64,000 bases of DNA from Ricordea florida (GCA_949710005.1 OX453276.1:26772846-26836845); one strand, 5' to 3'; counted from the first letter of the stretch, positions 9,261 to 22,450 are shown. A program made the numbers and translations. Notes: generated by a model not told the origin, from the sequence alone.

Positions 9261-12200
9261 AAAGGTGTCCGTTCGCAGGCCAGGTTACCTGGCAATAGTA
9301 GCGCACTTGAGAACTGCTGACTTTCCGCCATTGGGAATTCGGTGATGCCTTTTTGAAAGTAATGCAAATTTTGTGGGAACCGATTTCACTCGTCCTGGAA
9401 GTACATCCCAGCAAGATGATCTCCCAGATATTCAAGAAAGATTAGCACGAGATCGTCGCCGAGTAAAAATTATTGAAAGAATCGTTTCTAAATTCGAATA
9501 TCGTGAAAATCAACACAAGGAAAGCACGACTCAAAGCAGGGATAGAGATACGACGGCAGGGAGAATAACAACAGACATCCCAGCAAAGACAACAACTGCT
9601 CGCTCCAGAAAAAGGCAAACGAAACAGCAGGGAAAAGGACCAGGAATTCAACCAGGTTAATTTTGAAATTGAATGTGTTATTGATAGAAATACAGGACAT
9701 GAGCGAACGATTACATAACGAAATATACTGGCGAACTAAATTTAGCAAAACGACTTAGAAGGGAAACCGAGTTAAGGAACGACTTCAACGATTAGAGATG
9801 TCTCTGGAAAATAATTCTATTATTCTAAAAACGGAATCGGAAGACTACCAACAGATTACAAGAGAATGTATGAAGGTATTTTTCGTAATAAAACGATAGC
9901 CTTTCCATTTTGAAGCGCCAAAGTTTAAGAAAATATAAGCACAAAACCACGATGGGTGCAACTCAACCAGAACAACGCTTTATTAACTCACTCAAACCAA
10001 AACCATGGGAAAAATACACGCGTGGAGTTTAGACCAATCAGTACACGGCATACCGGCATGTGCACGCACACGGTAAACATTCCTACGTGAGTGGGCTATG
10101 GGAATAAGTACAGTAAAGAAATGTGAGTAGTACAGTTTGGGACAAGTGGCTGTACACATATACTGGCGAAGAAATTCCCAACACAGAGAGTTGCAGTCGT
10201 GATAGCAATCATTTATAACTATGTGATCTGCTATCATTGCAACAGTGAAAATATTGTAAATCATCTTGATCTAGCAGTTATGTTAAGCATATTCAACAGA
10301 ATAGATACCCAGCGTCACTAAGTACTGTATTCTCTGATTGAAAGGTTTCAGTAATAGTGCGTGGGGACAGACAAGTTTCATAGCCTTTTTACAATAGGTC
10401 AGTTCTACCTTAGAGTTCTATGAGCCCTTGATAAAATTGCTATCTAGGACCCCTGCCCTTTTCCCACAAATGAAAAGTTAATTTAAGCCCTAATTTGCAA
10501 AATTATACATAACATATTAACTTTGTTACTTACTGCTGTTCATTTTTATAATATCAAATACCAATATTTAATAACAACCACAACATACAGTTCACCTTGT
10601 ACAATGGAAAAACCATAAAGAAGAAACTAAAGTATGTAATGCCAAACCTTTTATCATCTTTCTCATATATTCATTGCAAGTGTGCTGTATATGGACAATT
10701 GTTTCAAGTTTCATAAATGCCCAATGCTTTCAATCATGATTTTCCACACTAACTTTATGGACAAATGACTGCACTAGATTCTAAGCCTTAAAGAAGAAAT
10801 GACATTCTTTAGAGCTGTTTTGATTACCACCACCTCTGATGGAAAGCCTATCAAGAAGAGTTTTGTATTGCTTGTAGTAGTAGGGGAACAATACTTTTAC
10901 CCAGATAAGGACATACATTCCATCCCATAACAATATACATTAAGAAAAACATAAAAACATAAAACAATAATAATAAAAATATCAATACCAGTAATTAATA
11001 ATAATAATAATGATACTGATAATAATATAATAATAGTGCTTCTCATTACTATATGTCATTGGTTACTGTTCAATACCTCCAGCTGCTTTGACTTTTTTTA
11101 TGAAATACCATACTATTAAATCTTTCTTCTGCAGTTGTTATAATTGAAATTTTCATACATTCAAAATCATATACTATTCTTTAGTTGGGTATGGATATTT
11201 TGGCTGTTTCTATAACAGCACAATTAAACTTTCATGTGGTATATACTATTGACTGCTTGATGTTGATTTTGCATTAATTTTTTTACAGGAGTATGTAGTG
11301 CAGCCATTTTTTTCAACACATGAAGATTTCAATAACTCTTTCTTACATTGTTTTTATGATAACCTAAAAAAAACACAGCCACATACTATACAGTAGGCAC
11401 TCTCTATTACCAAACCTTTATTCAAAGTTTTTGTAGAATCCAATTATTTTACCTCCAATTTTTTTTATGTAATGACATTGTATCTCTAACTTCTGTTGTT
11501 ATGACATCTCTTTTGAGGAATTTTTCTATCTACCACTGGGAGTACCATTCCAACTGAAGAGAGTAAACAAATTGAAACGTGCACTATTCATAATGCTCTC
11601 AATTGTGGCTACCTAGGAATGAAATAATGACTGCAGTAGACAATAAAATATCTAATCAGAAGATTCTTCTTACAATGAATCTCATGCAATGATAACAATA
11701 GAGCATAAACAAAAAATAATTGGAGCATTCAACTCATCCTCAGTGTAAGAATATATTGCTTTTAAAAATGATGTACATGATGCAGAGAAAGCAGTAAAGA
11801 CTAAGAAAATAAAACTAAAATAAAAAACAGGTTTTTACGCTGTGGTAAACACAAGCACTAATATCAGTTCTTCAAGATTTCACTTGCAAAAGATTTACAA
11901 TAATTTTCAATTTGTTTTAAGTGAATATTATTGTGATACTTCATAAACTCTTTATTCCGTGTAAGGATAACAGATAATGTTTCTCAGTGGCAGTGAAAGA
12001 GCTAAATGAAGTTAACTTTTTAAGCACTGTGTTGAGCGGTATACTGATCATGTCATTTGCACAAGGTGTCAATAATTGTGTACCAAACAAAGCATAACGA
12101 ATATAGTAATGGGGATAAGGATAATAGCTAAAGGCATTGTGACTTCTTCAAAAACTAGCTTCGCGAGGTTTTTGCGGGAGTCGTATTTCTAGTACTTATT

Positions 12201-13482
12201 CTTTTTGGCGTTCTTGTTCTCGTCGACGTCGTCCTTGCTAAAGGTGTCTAATAATAATAACGATATTACTTTCCTTTGTGCCTTTGTTTCACCCTAAACC
12301 ATTAAAGAAGGTCCATTGTCTAAATAAGTGTTGAAAATTGAAAGTATCATTAATTCGAAGATCTTCAACTTATCCCACCACAAATTCTCCAAACCAACAT
12401 AAGGAATTGTATAGATCGGAATTGTGAGAATTTTTGCCAAGAATCTATGGCTAGAAATCTTAAAGAGCGCTAGCAATATCTAACAATTAGATGCCGTAAA
12501 GCGAGGTGAATAGTGGAAGAATGTTCGCAGCGAGATACGTACAACTAAATCCGCTACTATTCTACATGATTAAAGAGAATAATCGTCTTAATACAGAACT
12601 CTGAAACCACTTCTCTGACATCTCTAAAACAGCTGTACAACGGTAATTGACACCGGTCATTTTTGTCTTCCACCAAATCTTGCTACCAGAAGGATTCCAC
12701 AGAGGCCCCGTCAACATTAATAGCGTAGGAGGTAAATAGTATTGAATACCCCGAGTTGCTACAAGACTAAGACAGCTCTGAGGGCCAAAACCTAAAATCA
12801 GCCAACCAGATTCCTTGGTTTGGGGTCCTTCAAGGGGCAATATTTTACCAGTATCATAGTGAGAAATGTTGCGAAAGATCCGGCGTAATTCAAGTCCTAA
12901 AAGAAGCTCATGGAACTTTAGCTGAACCTTTTTTGGTTAACAATCCAAAATCACTAAATAGATAGCTAGAAACGTAAAATTCAATTTATTCCCATTTTTT
13001 GATCTCACAATACAAATTAGTAGGACTGACATGTTTTTTTTTCAAGACACTAAATCTAAATGCAGTGTCCAGGTTTGTAATAAATCTATTGCTAAATAAG
13101 CTTGCTCAGAACCGTACCGGAAAAATATTGGCCCCCTGTCTTTTATCTACTGTTAAGATCTCGAACCGATATTCTCCTAGTTCACTCCTAGCGCTTTAAT
13201 ATGCACGCACGCACACGCACGCACACGTACGCACGCACGCATAGATATGTATATATTACAAATACCACATGGACCAAAGTAAACTTGGATAAACCGAATA
13301 TACCGGTCAGAAACCTGGTACAATTACAACATTGTACCTATCAGGGGCAAGCCATATGGCATAATGTATAAAATAGCATAAGCAATAATCCGTGTACATA
13401 TTCCATGATATACCATATACATATAACATAATAATACATATAATATGCATATTTATACCTTTTGAATTACACTATTACCCAG
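9257..13482. other. Long AT-rich intergenic stretch
   Basis: There is one plus-strand frame of 95 codons at 9373-9660, rich in Arg, Gln, Thr and Asp, with a continuing charged reading around 9770-9870. It may be a decayed transposon protein but no family is recognisable. From 9900 to 13200 the DNA is AT-rich with (AAT)n runs near 10965-11035 and no convincing genes. A CA/CG-type simple repeat (GCACGCACACGC) lies at 13200-13243. Confidence 0.4.
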
Positions 13483-14464
13483 ATGTGTCAAGAAAGCCCA
13501 TAGAGTGTCCAACTTGTCTCAGTCTTAAAAGAAAATCCCCAACAAGACTGTGATAGTAGAGTGCAGCTTGTACCCTGTGCTGAACAGGGGGCAAAATGCA
13601 TGGCGTACGAGCAAACTGCTGCCTATGTGCCTTACTTCCAACGCGGCTGTGTCGATGAGGAAACGTTACAGTCGCTGCTGGATGACTGTAAGCAAGACGG
13701 TGAACTGCAGGGAATCTGTAGACTAGCAACGTGTAACGAGTCGGGTTGTATGGCAGAACCTGACCAAGGTTAGATAGTAGAATAAGAAAGCAAAAATTTT
13801 TTTACAACGCCCCTCTGGGAAATATTGAAAGAGAGAGAAATACATTAATTTCAGAAATAATAAACTCATGTGTTGCATTGGTAAAGACTTACACAAACCA
13901 AGGTGCGTTTAGGAGAATTCGAGGGAAAATCTTACAAAAACGTGGGATGGCGGTTGAGTATCTCCACCGAGTGGACAATTTTACAACGTTTATGTAAGCC
14001 TGCAGTCCTGCCTGTATCACAAACACAATATCATTTATTTTCAAAATTACATGTTCGCCTAAACTATCTAACTCCGCGAGTAAGTACATATTCTTGAAGG
14101 ACGGCAATTTTCATGACGACCTACGAATTGTAACCTGTGGACGCAGTAACACTTTCTTTAGGTGTCAGTTCTAACGACGCTGTACACACGATCACGATAA
14201 AAAAAAGTCGTGCTTAGCATTACTTGTAAGAGTATTTACGCGATTATGGAGTGGATAACGACTAAAACGAACTTTTCCTTTTGATAACTGAACGTATCCT
14301 CACATAGTTTTGATGCAAAGAGAGACCAAAATAACTTGGCTAGGAGCGTATTTAGGGAAAAATATTTTGTCGAGGTCTAGATCAAACTAGTGGACGGAAA
14401 TGATGTTCCACCTTAGTCTCATTTCCTGTCTACTTTCTCTTTTACAGCAAATTCCAAGGACTAA
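13483..14464 (+). pseudogene. LU-like cysteine-rich gene, frame-broken copy
   Basis: Exon 2 (13483-13768) follows ATTACCCAG and begins with an acidic lead and CPTC. The remaining Cys, including FQRGC and a terminal C-x3-C-x4-C (CRLATCNESGC), lie in a frame shifted by one base. The shift is near 13520-13530, in the A-rich AAAAGAAAAT. Exon length is 286 nt, one over a multiple of three, as in the 5.1 kb gene but at a different place. A candidate exon 3 (14448-14464) follows TCTCTTTTACAG and adds five residues before TAA. No signal-peptide exon was found upstream. Probable pseudogene, or an assembly base error. Confidence 0.45.
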
Positions 14465-16040
14465 GAGGTCAATCTGGGCAAAGCTTCTATGGTTGCTAAG
14501 TGAAGAGAAATTACTGTCTAGTGATGTGACTTTGTATAAGCCCATTGTTTTATGTAATAATAAAGATAAGAGTTACCGCATTTGTGTGTAGTATTTTCTT
14601 TTGCTTCACACAATCTATGATGAGTATATCCACTTTTGAACATTCCTTTTTGCGGCGGCACGCTCTGTCAGCTTTCCCTGAGAATTTTTTTAACTTGACG
14701 TCTAAACGTAATGGGCCACCCCTCTATATCTCCGGAACTGCTAATGCTATGACAGTGAAACTTTCACACAATGATCATCCACGTAAAATGTGCCACCACA
14801 CAAATTTTAAGCTCACGACAATAAAACATGACGTCATAACGACGTCATTTCTTCATTTTTAACGATTCTTAAATACTTCTTAATCAACTGGCTTCAACAA
14901 CTTAAATAACACTGTAAAATCATCTCATTGACATGGGAATGTAAAGTATGCAACAGTTCTAAGTTTCTTGATAGACCAAGGATCCTTATGACGTCACACT
15001 GACGTCATATAAGCGATAAAAGTGTCAAGAAATAATGGGTTCTCCATAATCATCAGGCAAACGTCGTATTTGGCTGTTGTTTCTCTTTTGCAATGTTATA
15101 GATTGTTGTGTCTCCATGCCCATTCTGTGACGCCATTTCGATAATGACGTCATACTTGCTAATTCTATTCTCCACTAGCGTTTGTAAGGAATACTGGCCA
15201 AACTCTGCTATTTGAATGGGTTATATTGATAAAACGAAATCTATACACAACAATTTTTTAAAGATTACAGGCCATCTTGGATCCGGCATTTTGGATCCGC
15301 TATCTTGGATATTTTTAATTTAATTTTGTCCCATCAAAAAAAAAAATTCTAAGAAGGAAATTGAGCAGAATCGAATGTATGAAATACTTGTCAAACTAAT
15401 GTTTCGTGTGTAAAAAAAGGGTTTGAAAGCGTTACTGATAAATTTAACTGAAATTTTACTAACTCTCAAAAAAGACTAAAATTTACCCACCCTATCTCCA
15501 AAATAATTGTCAAAAGATATTTATCCCATTGAAAAATCAGTAATGGGATCAAGCTCGGATAGGAAGAAAAAGCACAATAAGTCAAGAAATAAGCTTCAAA
15601 AACTAAAAGATTCAACATATTTTACTTTTTCGAAAACCTTTTTGTCAAAATCTGGTTGCCATGGAAACATGGATAACGAAACCAACCTGACATTGACACC
15701 AAAAATGTGCCCAGATAAATTTTAGGAAAAGTCAGAAAATTCCAGCACCTCAGCCATGTCAGCTGCTTTGGTTCCAGAGTAATTGAGATCTTACTGGAGG
15801 GGGGGCTCAAAAGCTCCCCCCCAGTCTGAATAGGATTAATGTTTTCTTATTTCCTAGCTAAACCCGCGCAGCTAACCACAATAGCCACCCCCTTCCCTCT
15901 CCACAAAAAAGGGCAACTACTTTCTCTTTATTCATGATTAGTCAATGTGACAACAAACTCCATAAATTCATAAAGGCCATCAATGCATCTGCTAATGGTT
16001 GAGTGGCGTGTTTATCACCAAGTGCATTCACTTCTTACTT
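14465..16040. other. Intergenic with repeated GACGTCA-type motifs
   Basis: Several palindromic GACGTCA sites occur at about 14830-14848, 14990-15008 and 15143-15152, some as close pairs. They could be CREB/ATF-type sites or simply part of an old repeat. No coding frame with family signal is present. Confidence 0.35.
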
Positions 16041-16858
16041 ATATCTCTTTTTAAAAGTAGCGAAATTATTTGTTTTCTGTGCATCGTCCCACAGGACAAC
16101 TTTCTGAAACTTCTCTAATGCGGCAATATTCTTCCTTTAGAGACTTGTAATGCTTGTAGTTTCCGCAAGTTCGGGTGAATTCAACAACGTCCTTGCAAGT
16201 GTCATCCCGATCGGGAAACTAAATTTATGAATAAGCGTTTCCTCGTTGCACATTTTTTGTCGTTTCAGGTGGAACAGCAATCCTCATCAAACAAATATGG
16301 GTAGCTGACGAATTTTGACAACAAGGCATAAAAACTTTGAAAATATCATTGTCAGATCACTGACTGTTTTAGTGTCAGACTATATCTTGGTCTAAACCGA
16401 CTTTGAACTTCTCGATTAACATAATTTACAGTGAATCTAAACAAAATTAATACATTGCCTGATACGTAAAGGTCGTTTTCAAAACACTATCCATTTTATG
16501 ACTCTTATAGACCTATGTTTTCAGCTCTTGGACTTGCCAGCTTTGATGTCCATCATGATGATGCGTGCATGCCACGGTTAAATGCACAAAAAGAATTAAT
16601 CTCAGACTTATTCTATAATAACGATATCTAGGGAGGTGGGGAGTGGGGCTTCACAGAGGAGACATTATTGTTTCTGAGAGGACAGGGGTTGTAATTGACT
16701 TGGATGTAAGAAGGGGCCGTCGAGATATCCAGTGGGGGCGTCGGTCCTCTCTGTCTAAATGGGTGTTGAACATTTCCGCAAAACGAAAGTATATTTCCTG
16801 ATCTGTGAGTCAGAGCTTTCACCAAACACAGAAATACAACCTGTGCCAGCGAATTTAT
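16040..16858 (-). pseudogene. Dead LU-like cysteine-rich paralogue
   Basis: Minus-strand relative of the gene at 19.4-20.6 kb. The signal-peptide exon remnant (16858-16798) aligns with that of the intact gene, but its start codon is ATA and its splice donor is GA instead of GT. The cysteine exon remnant (about 16290-16060) keeps RQKMC, a shifted block with DDTCKD and RTCGN, then CPVGRCTE. Stops interrupt it before and at the last Cys position. Flanking DNA on both sides also matches the 20-21.5 kb region, so the whole segment was duplicated before decay. Confidence 0.65.
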
Positions 16859-17367
16859 TTGTTTTCCTAAGGGTGACAAATCTGCGGAACAATAGATAAA
16901 TGTAATTTCTTTTAAGAATATAGTTGCTACCAGCATTTTGGTTCTGTTTTTAACTTGAATTCTCAACACGACGTGATGTCCTTCCACCACCCATGGCCTT
17001 TTTTGGTGTTTCAAAACTCATACCGAACAAGTTATAAACAGTGCAATTAAAAATAGCGTCATATAAAATAGGCTATTGGAGGGTGCTTGACGCTTACTTT
17101 TCTAAGGCCTTCGTTATATTTGGAATAAGCGAAAGATTGCAACATGCAAGCGAGCTTATTACTCCCGAGCTCGAGGTCCTATGGCAAGTGTATTGCTTTC
17201 TATTGTCTTTGATACGATAGTTGTTCTGAGCGCGGCGAGCGAACGTGGGTATCTTCAAACTTGCTTTCTCGATTTCGGTGAGGTTGTTTCAAATCAGTCT
17301 GATCCGGTTTATTGTATATTGAAAAATACCTAGAATAAACAGCTGATTTCCAAATGAACAGGATACT

Positions 17368-17610
17368 TAAGGGAAGGACCATTAGAAAAGTGATGGGGGG
17401 AGGGGGGGAAACAAAAAAAGAAATTCATGCAAGGGAAAATGCCAAAAAAAAATTCATGCAGAAGGAAGGTCCAATTGTGATTTTTTTCACACGTAGTAAA
17501 AAACATTCGTGCAGAGGGGTTCACCTGAAAAAAAATTCCTGCACAAAAATTCGTGCAAGCTGAAAATTCCCCACTCCCCCCCCCATCACTTTTCTAATGG
17601 TCCATCCCTA
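17368..17610. mobile_element. MITE, 'GGACCATTAGAAAAGTGATG' family, copy 1
   Basis: Terminal inverted repeats of about 30 bases (GGACCATTAGAAAAGTGATG at the left, its complement ending GGTCCATCCCT at the right) enclose A-runs and several TTCATGCA or TTCGTGCA boxes that can pair with one another. Other copies are at 28922-29167 (decayed), 30626-30925, 56952-57235 and 61372-61662. No transposase is present. Apparent TTA-like duplications flank the better copies. Confidence 0.75.
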
Positions 17611-19396
17611 AGTAAAAACATGTAACAAAATAAACAAGAGCATTACCATTGTCTACACGACATCAACAGAGCGTTATTCCAAGTACATAGCAGACTAGTT
17701 TATGACATCGTTGATGGGTTCTGGTCTACCCCTTCTTAGCTATGCATGGTAGCATACTAGCACTGATAAAACAATGCAGACTAACATCACGCACTCCTTA
17801 GCAGTAACCAACGTGAACTATTAACACTAGAAGATATTGTTAAGTGAAACTCCTTTAAGGCTTTAAGCTTCTTCTAAGGGTTCAATATCAGTAAGTTTGA
17901 TTGATAAAAGTCTATTGAGATGTATTAAAGAGCACCAAGGAGTGATTAATACCTTTTACCAATGCTCACAAAGGCGAGGTCCGCTCTTTCTGTTTCCTGA
18001 GGTGTTTCTTAAGAGTTACATACCGAAGGCTAACACAAGTACCAGTTGGAACGAAATATTGATACACCGCCTTATGTGTTCTCATGCAAACTTAAAGGTC
18101 AGTTAATACGTGTTGAAAGAAGAGAAACGTAAAACAGCCACTTTATTCTTGCTTTATGCTTTTTCAAACAAACGCATTAAGTGCCTATTAGCGGATGGAA
18201 CTGACCAATTCCAAGGAATTAATTTCGAAAACAACACTCAAAGCCAGCCAGTTCAGAAGATAGCATTGGGCAACGCAAAGAGTATGGACACGTCACCTGA
18301 TGCGATGACGTGTCCCCTACAACGCTCCACGTTCGGCGTTCCGCGTTCTAATGCTTCATGCATCAAACCAGCACAAACAAAAACTTAAAATAGATAAAGA
18401 AAACTACACGCCTCTCTTAACTTTCTTTTGCCAACACTTCAGCAAATGTAAACGCTGTCACGTAGATTTAACCAGTAACATTTGTCTAAAATATAATAGC
18501 ACTGCTCTCGCCCAGAAAGGAAAATTTTCACGAGACAATATCGCCAAACTCAAATTTGACTCGGTTCAGGTAACAGTTAACAGTTGGTTGTCTTACCAAT
18601 AAAAATGGGTCGTTCAGGAATGTGCTTCCTCAGTCCATGTAGGATGCGGTTTCTTGAGATCTTAATTGAAGCCTTCGATATGGAGATGTCTTAATGCGAA
18701 CAAGCAATCTTTTGTGAGCACGACTTCATGATTCTACAACGTTTTACGTTAAGCGTTTTCTGTACTCTCTTGCTTAATGCTTCACCATTTCTAATTGAAC
18801 TGTTTTGGATGGAGCGTACGGGCGTACATGTAGTTGCTATGGAAGCAGCACTCCCTCAGTGGGGCAAATATCTCGGCTTGCGATCTATCACGAACCTTGC
18901 GATACGAATGGCTACGATGGACAGCGAGTGTGAACTACGCCCGCGCTTGGACCGTTACGAGTTAAAAATTAAGAAAGTACGAATTCAAAAGGATTATGAA
19001 AGATGCTCGCTACTAAAACAACATTACAACTCGTTCTCGTTATCTCTAAGTTAATAGTCGACTCGGTGTTAAGCGACTTATTGTCAAATTGTCAGTCTAA
19101 CTCACGGTAATGATCTTCTTCAACGATATTTTTCTTTTATAATGGCAAACACGTCTCCCCTCGACATTTTATGTTTTCCTGGCTACATTCTCGCAGATGA
19201 CCACGACTCAGGATTTCCTTCTCTCCCTCCGCCAAAAATAAAACATGTAAAATAGGTATACTTTCCCTTTATTTATGTTCAGACAAACTTTACAACAAAT
19301 ATAGATTAGGAGCCATCAAGACAAATATTGATGGTTGACAGGTATACTAATAACCACGTGTTTTTATCTACCAATCACCGTCGCTTCCCACTTACA
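17611..19396. other. Segmental-duplication flank and a dispersed repeat
   Basis: About 17620-17890 matches 21110-21310 (shared CTACACGACATCAACA versus CTGCACGACATTAACA, and GTGAACTATTAA). It is the upstream arm of the duplication that carries the dead 16 kb gene. A roughly 300-base repeat at about 18380-18680 recurs inverted at 22050-22445 and in part at 24130-24360. All three copies lie upstream of a signal-peptide exon of the cysteine-rich family. Long frames here are not conserved between copies and are not called. Confidence 0.45.
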
Positions 19397-19668
19397 TCAC
19401 TCATCAAACGTAGCGAAACATCTGTCTTTTGTGCATCTTCCGACACGACAGGATTTTGAATCGTGCATTTTTGGGCAGTATTGGTACTTAAGATAATTGT
19501 AGTAACTGGTGTCTCCGCAGCTGCGATAGAAAGCGTCTCCGTTATCCAGGACGATACAGCCATTATCATACTTTTCAGTGCATTTTTCAAAATTGTCGGA
19601 CTCGTCACACATTTTTTGACGTTCAAGCGGATCCCCTTTCACCATGCAAACTAGGCAGCTAAAGGATT
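19397..19668 (-). CDS. Exon 2 (cysteine-rich domain) of the 19.4-20.6 kb gene
   Basis: 272 nt; acceptor TTGTCAG at its 5' side. Encodes the whole ten-Cys mature domain and ends FATFDE-stop, matching FATFEE-stop in the 26 kb gene. Confidence 0.7.
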
Positions 19669-20598
19669 CTGACAATGGAAATTAAGATATTGAAAATATT
19701 AGGACCAGATCGCTTTTACATGAGTAATTTTAGAGAAATAAACCACGTTCGTACTTGTGGAGGCACAGCAGTGTAGTGGTTAGCGTGTCGGACGTCCGAG
19801 CAGAAGGTTTGGAGTTTGAGCCCTGGTGCAGGCACTGTGTTAGACAAGAAATTTTACTCCACACTGTCTCTCTCCACCCAGGTGTATGAATGGGCACCAG
19901 CGATATAATGCTGGGGGTGACCCTGCGATGGACTAGCATCCCATCCAGGGGGGAGTAATAATACTCCCAGGTGCTTCATGCTATTGAAATCGGGATAAGC
20001 TCCGGCCGTGTGGGCCTTTACCTACCTACCGAACTTCTCGACTGACATGATTAACAGTGGATCCTAAAATTAATATGCTGCTCGCAGCGTCATGGTCGTT
20101 GTTGATCCCTTCAAGAATTGCCTTACTCTTGAGATTTCCTCACCCTTCCATTCACGATATTATACGCGCTCCAGACACACTCAGTTTCTTCCGTTCATTA
20201 TGGTAGCTTTTAAAACACTCCACTGTTAATAAGCGTTTCATGTGGCTAGAAGTGCTAAAAGGGTGCAGTCGATAAGGACCCACTTTGAGTAGGGACGCGA
20301 ATGCAGAGGCCCGCAGATACAAGACTATTTAATGCTCCTGATGGACCCAGCCCTCAGATTTGCATTACGAATTGACACTTCCGCCTTTGGTGTCCATGAT
20401 GCACGCAAACTGGGCGAACTGTATAAGAATTAATTATATAAAACCTATTTTTTTACTAAATGTAACGGGAAAGACGTGGTTGGGTTCTTCTCCTTAAAAG
20501 GATCAGTAAGTAAAAGAAAAGCATTTACTTGATCCGTGAGTCGTGGCTCCCAACAAAGTCACCAAACAAAGGAATGCAACCTGTGCTAGCGAATTCAT
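19397..20598 (-). CDS. Small secreted cysteine-rich protein, LU/three-finger-like
   Basis: Two exons. Exon 1 (20598-20529) encodes a signal peptide starting MNSLAQVAFLCL, ending at the donor GTAAAT in phase 1. Exon 2 (19668-19397), after CCATTGTCAG, encodes the mature protein to TGA at 19399-19397, giving about 113 residues in all. It has ten Cys: CLVC, two central Cys, a C in DNGC, RSC, QYC, then C-x4-C-x3-C (CRVGRCTKDRC). That is the order of a Ly6/uPAR domain, but the usual final Asn after the last Cys is replaced by Phe. No GPI or membrane tail, so secretion is likely. The frame is intact, and the closest relative is the gene at 25.0-26.5 kb. LU proteins include receptor modulators as well as venom-type members; nothing here decides the role. 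Confidence 0.7.
19751..20035 (+). mobile_element. tRNA-derived SINE in the intron of the 19.4-20.6 kb gene
   Basis: The head has an A box-like TAGTGGTTAGCGTG and a B box-like GAGTTTGAGCCC at tRNA spacing. The body contains the stretch CATCCCATCCAGGGGGGAG and GGGATAAGCTCCGGC, which I recognise as a conserved body type of cnidarian SINEs (from memory). It differs in head and body from the SINE at 95-585. Confidence 0.6.
20529..20598 (-). CDS. Exon 1 (signal peptide) of the 19.4-20.6 kb gene
   Basis: 70 nt from ATG 20598 to the donor. The first bases, ATGAATTCGCTAGC, are identical to exon 1 of the 25 kb gene, and the preceding AAGAAAAAG-like leader is shared as well. Confidence 0.7.
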
Positions 20599-22450
20599 CT
20601 TTTTCCTAAGTGCGTCGAATCTGTGGAAGTGTAAAACGATGCTTCGTATTTTTCAGAATATCATTGCCTCCAGTATTGCAAGCTATAGTTATTATCTTTT
20701 ACTTAAGCAAAACGGTGACCAAGCAGTAGCACGTGTTGTCTTCTCGCCGCCCTTTCTCCCAGCACAAGAAACATAACATATTAAATGACATACAATACCC
20801 ACTGAAAACACATAATAACGCGCGTTGAGCGCGCTCTAGGGCCAGTTCTCCAGGACGTTTGTTATATTTGGAATAAGCGAAATATCCGAACATCCAAGCG
20901 CCTTTATACTTGCCAAGGTCATGTATTGTTTTAAGCATTTGTTTTGGTTTAAAAGCGCCAGTTGTTCTTAGCGCAGCTCGCTCGCTGGTAGGTCTGTATT
21001 TAATTTTTTTTTAATTGTTACGTTTCTGCTGATCCGTGCTGTAGTTACAAGATACCAAGAACAAACAGCTAATTTACATAAAAGACCATTTAAATGAGAA
21101 AAAGGTAGTAAAATAAACCATAACACGCCTGCACGACATTAACATGGAGTCATTCCACGTGTCGAAGCAGACTATTTTGTGAGATCGTTGGTGGGGCAAA
21201 AATATTTTCTACTTAGAACAACCATAGTGAACTATTAAAACTAGAGAGCATTGTTAACCGAAAATTCCTTTGGACTGTAAAGCTCCTCCTAGAGGTTCAA
21301 AATCTTGTAGATTCAACCACTGATCCATGAGATGACATCGTCTGAAGCAGATGTGCTAGTGGAACTATCTATAAAGCATTGGAATAGTGCCTGTCGGGAT
21401 CCGCGATTTTATGATTGGTATATACGTTTAATTAATGAGAGAGTAAGTAAACTCTAATTAATTACCTTTGTCGGTTGTTCGCAATGTTTTGGTTTTTTCC
21501 TGGGGTGTTTCTCGGCAGACAGATAGGGTAGGCTAACTTGAGTACCGCTTAAAAATGCGCTTAAAACAGTTGCTTTGTGCCTCTTCGTACAATGGGGAAG
21601 GTATTGAGTGCCTATTGGCGGATCAGACCATTAAATTTCGAAAACAACAAGCCAAGTCAGCCAATAGGAAAGGTTATGGACGTGACAACGTCTAAGTCAT
21701 GAATCAGGCTCTTCTTTGTCGTGTTTATTGTTAAAGGGCGCGGCAAACTCGGCTTGTTTTTCTTGGCTTTAAACTGAATGTGATATTCGCCATGTTCAAA
21801 GTCGACCTGTCGGGATACCGCGCAAAGCATATTTCAAAAAATTCTTTCAAGATTCTATCAAACATTTTCAAAATAAATTATACTTTTGAGGAGACGCAAA
21901 GCGAGGTTAAGAGCAAAGTCGGAACTGCTAAAAAGACACATATAGACACGAATATTAAAAGTCAAATGATACCACATAAGCATGTTAACATTTACAAAAA
22001 AAAAGAATTTCTTGAGACCCAAACCTATTTGTTATTTAATACCTCAATACCGAAGGCTAAGACTGAAATTTCTCAAACATGTACTACTTAGATTAATGAG
22101 GCTCATTCCTAAACGATTCATTTTTATTGGCAAGGTAACCATGGTTACTGTTAAGTGAAGAGAGTCAAATTCGAGTCTGGTGATATTGTCTCCTAAAAAT
22201 TTTCTTTGTGGGAGAGACTTTGCAGTGCTCTTACTCTTTGAACAAATTTTAGAAATCACATCTAAGTGACAGTGTGTGGATTTGTTGAATTTCTGGAAAA
22301 AGAAAGCCAAGAGCGGCGTTTTGCTTTTTTTTTTCTTTACCGTTTCTTTAAAATGTTCAGTTTTGCGTTGGTTGGAACACGGAACGTAGAGCGTTGTAAT
22401 GGTAGAACACATCGTCACATCAGGTGCCATGCCCATACTCATGTTTGCGT
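20599..22450. other. Upstream flank of the 19.4-20.6 kb gene
   Basis: Matches the flank of the dead 16 kb copy (for example GTTATATTTGGAATAAGCGA at about 20860 and at about 17110). It then holds the inverted member of the 18.4 kb repeat at about 22050-22445. No other gene was recognised. Confidence 0.45.

Noticed and set aside
16628-17014. 128-codon minus-strand frame
   Set aside because: It overlaps the dead signal-peptide exon in another frame and is not conserved in the 20 kb paralogue.
18728-19054. 108-codon plus-strand frame starting with a hydrophobic stretch
   Set aside because: No recognisable family or splice support, and it lies outside the parts conserved among the duplicated segments.
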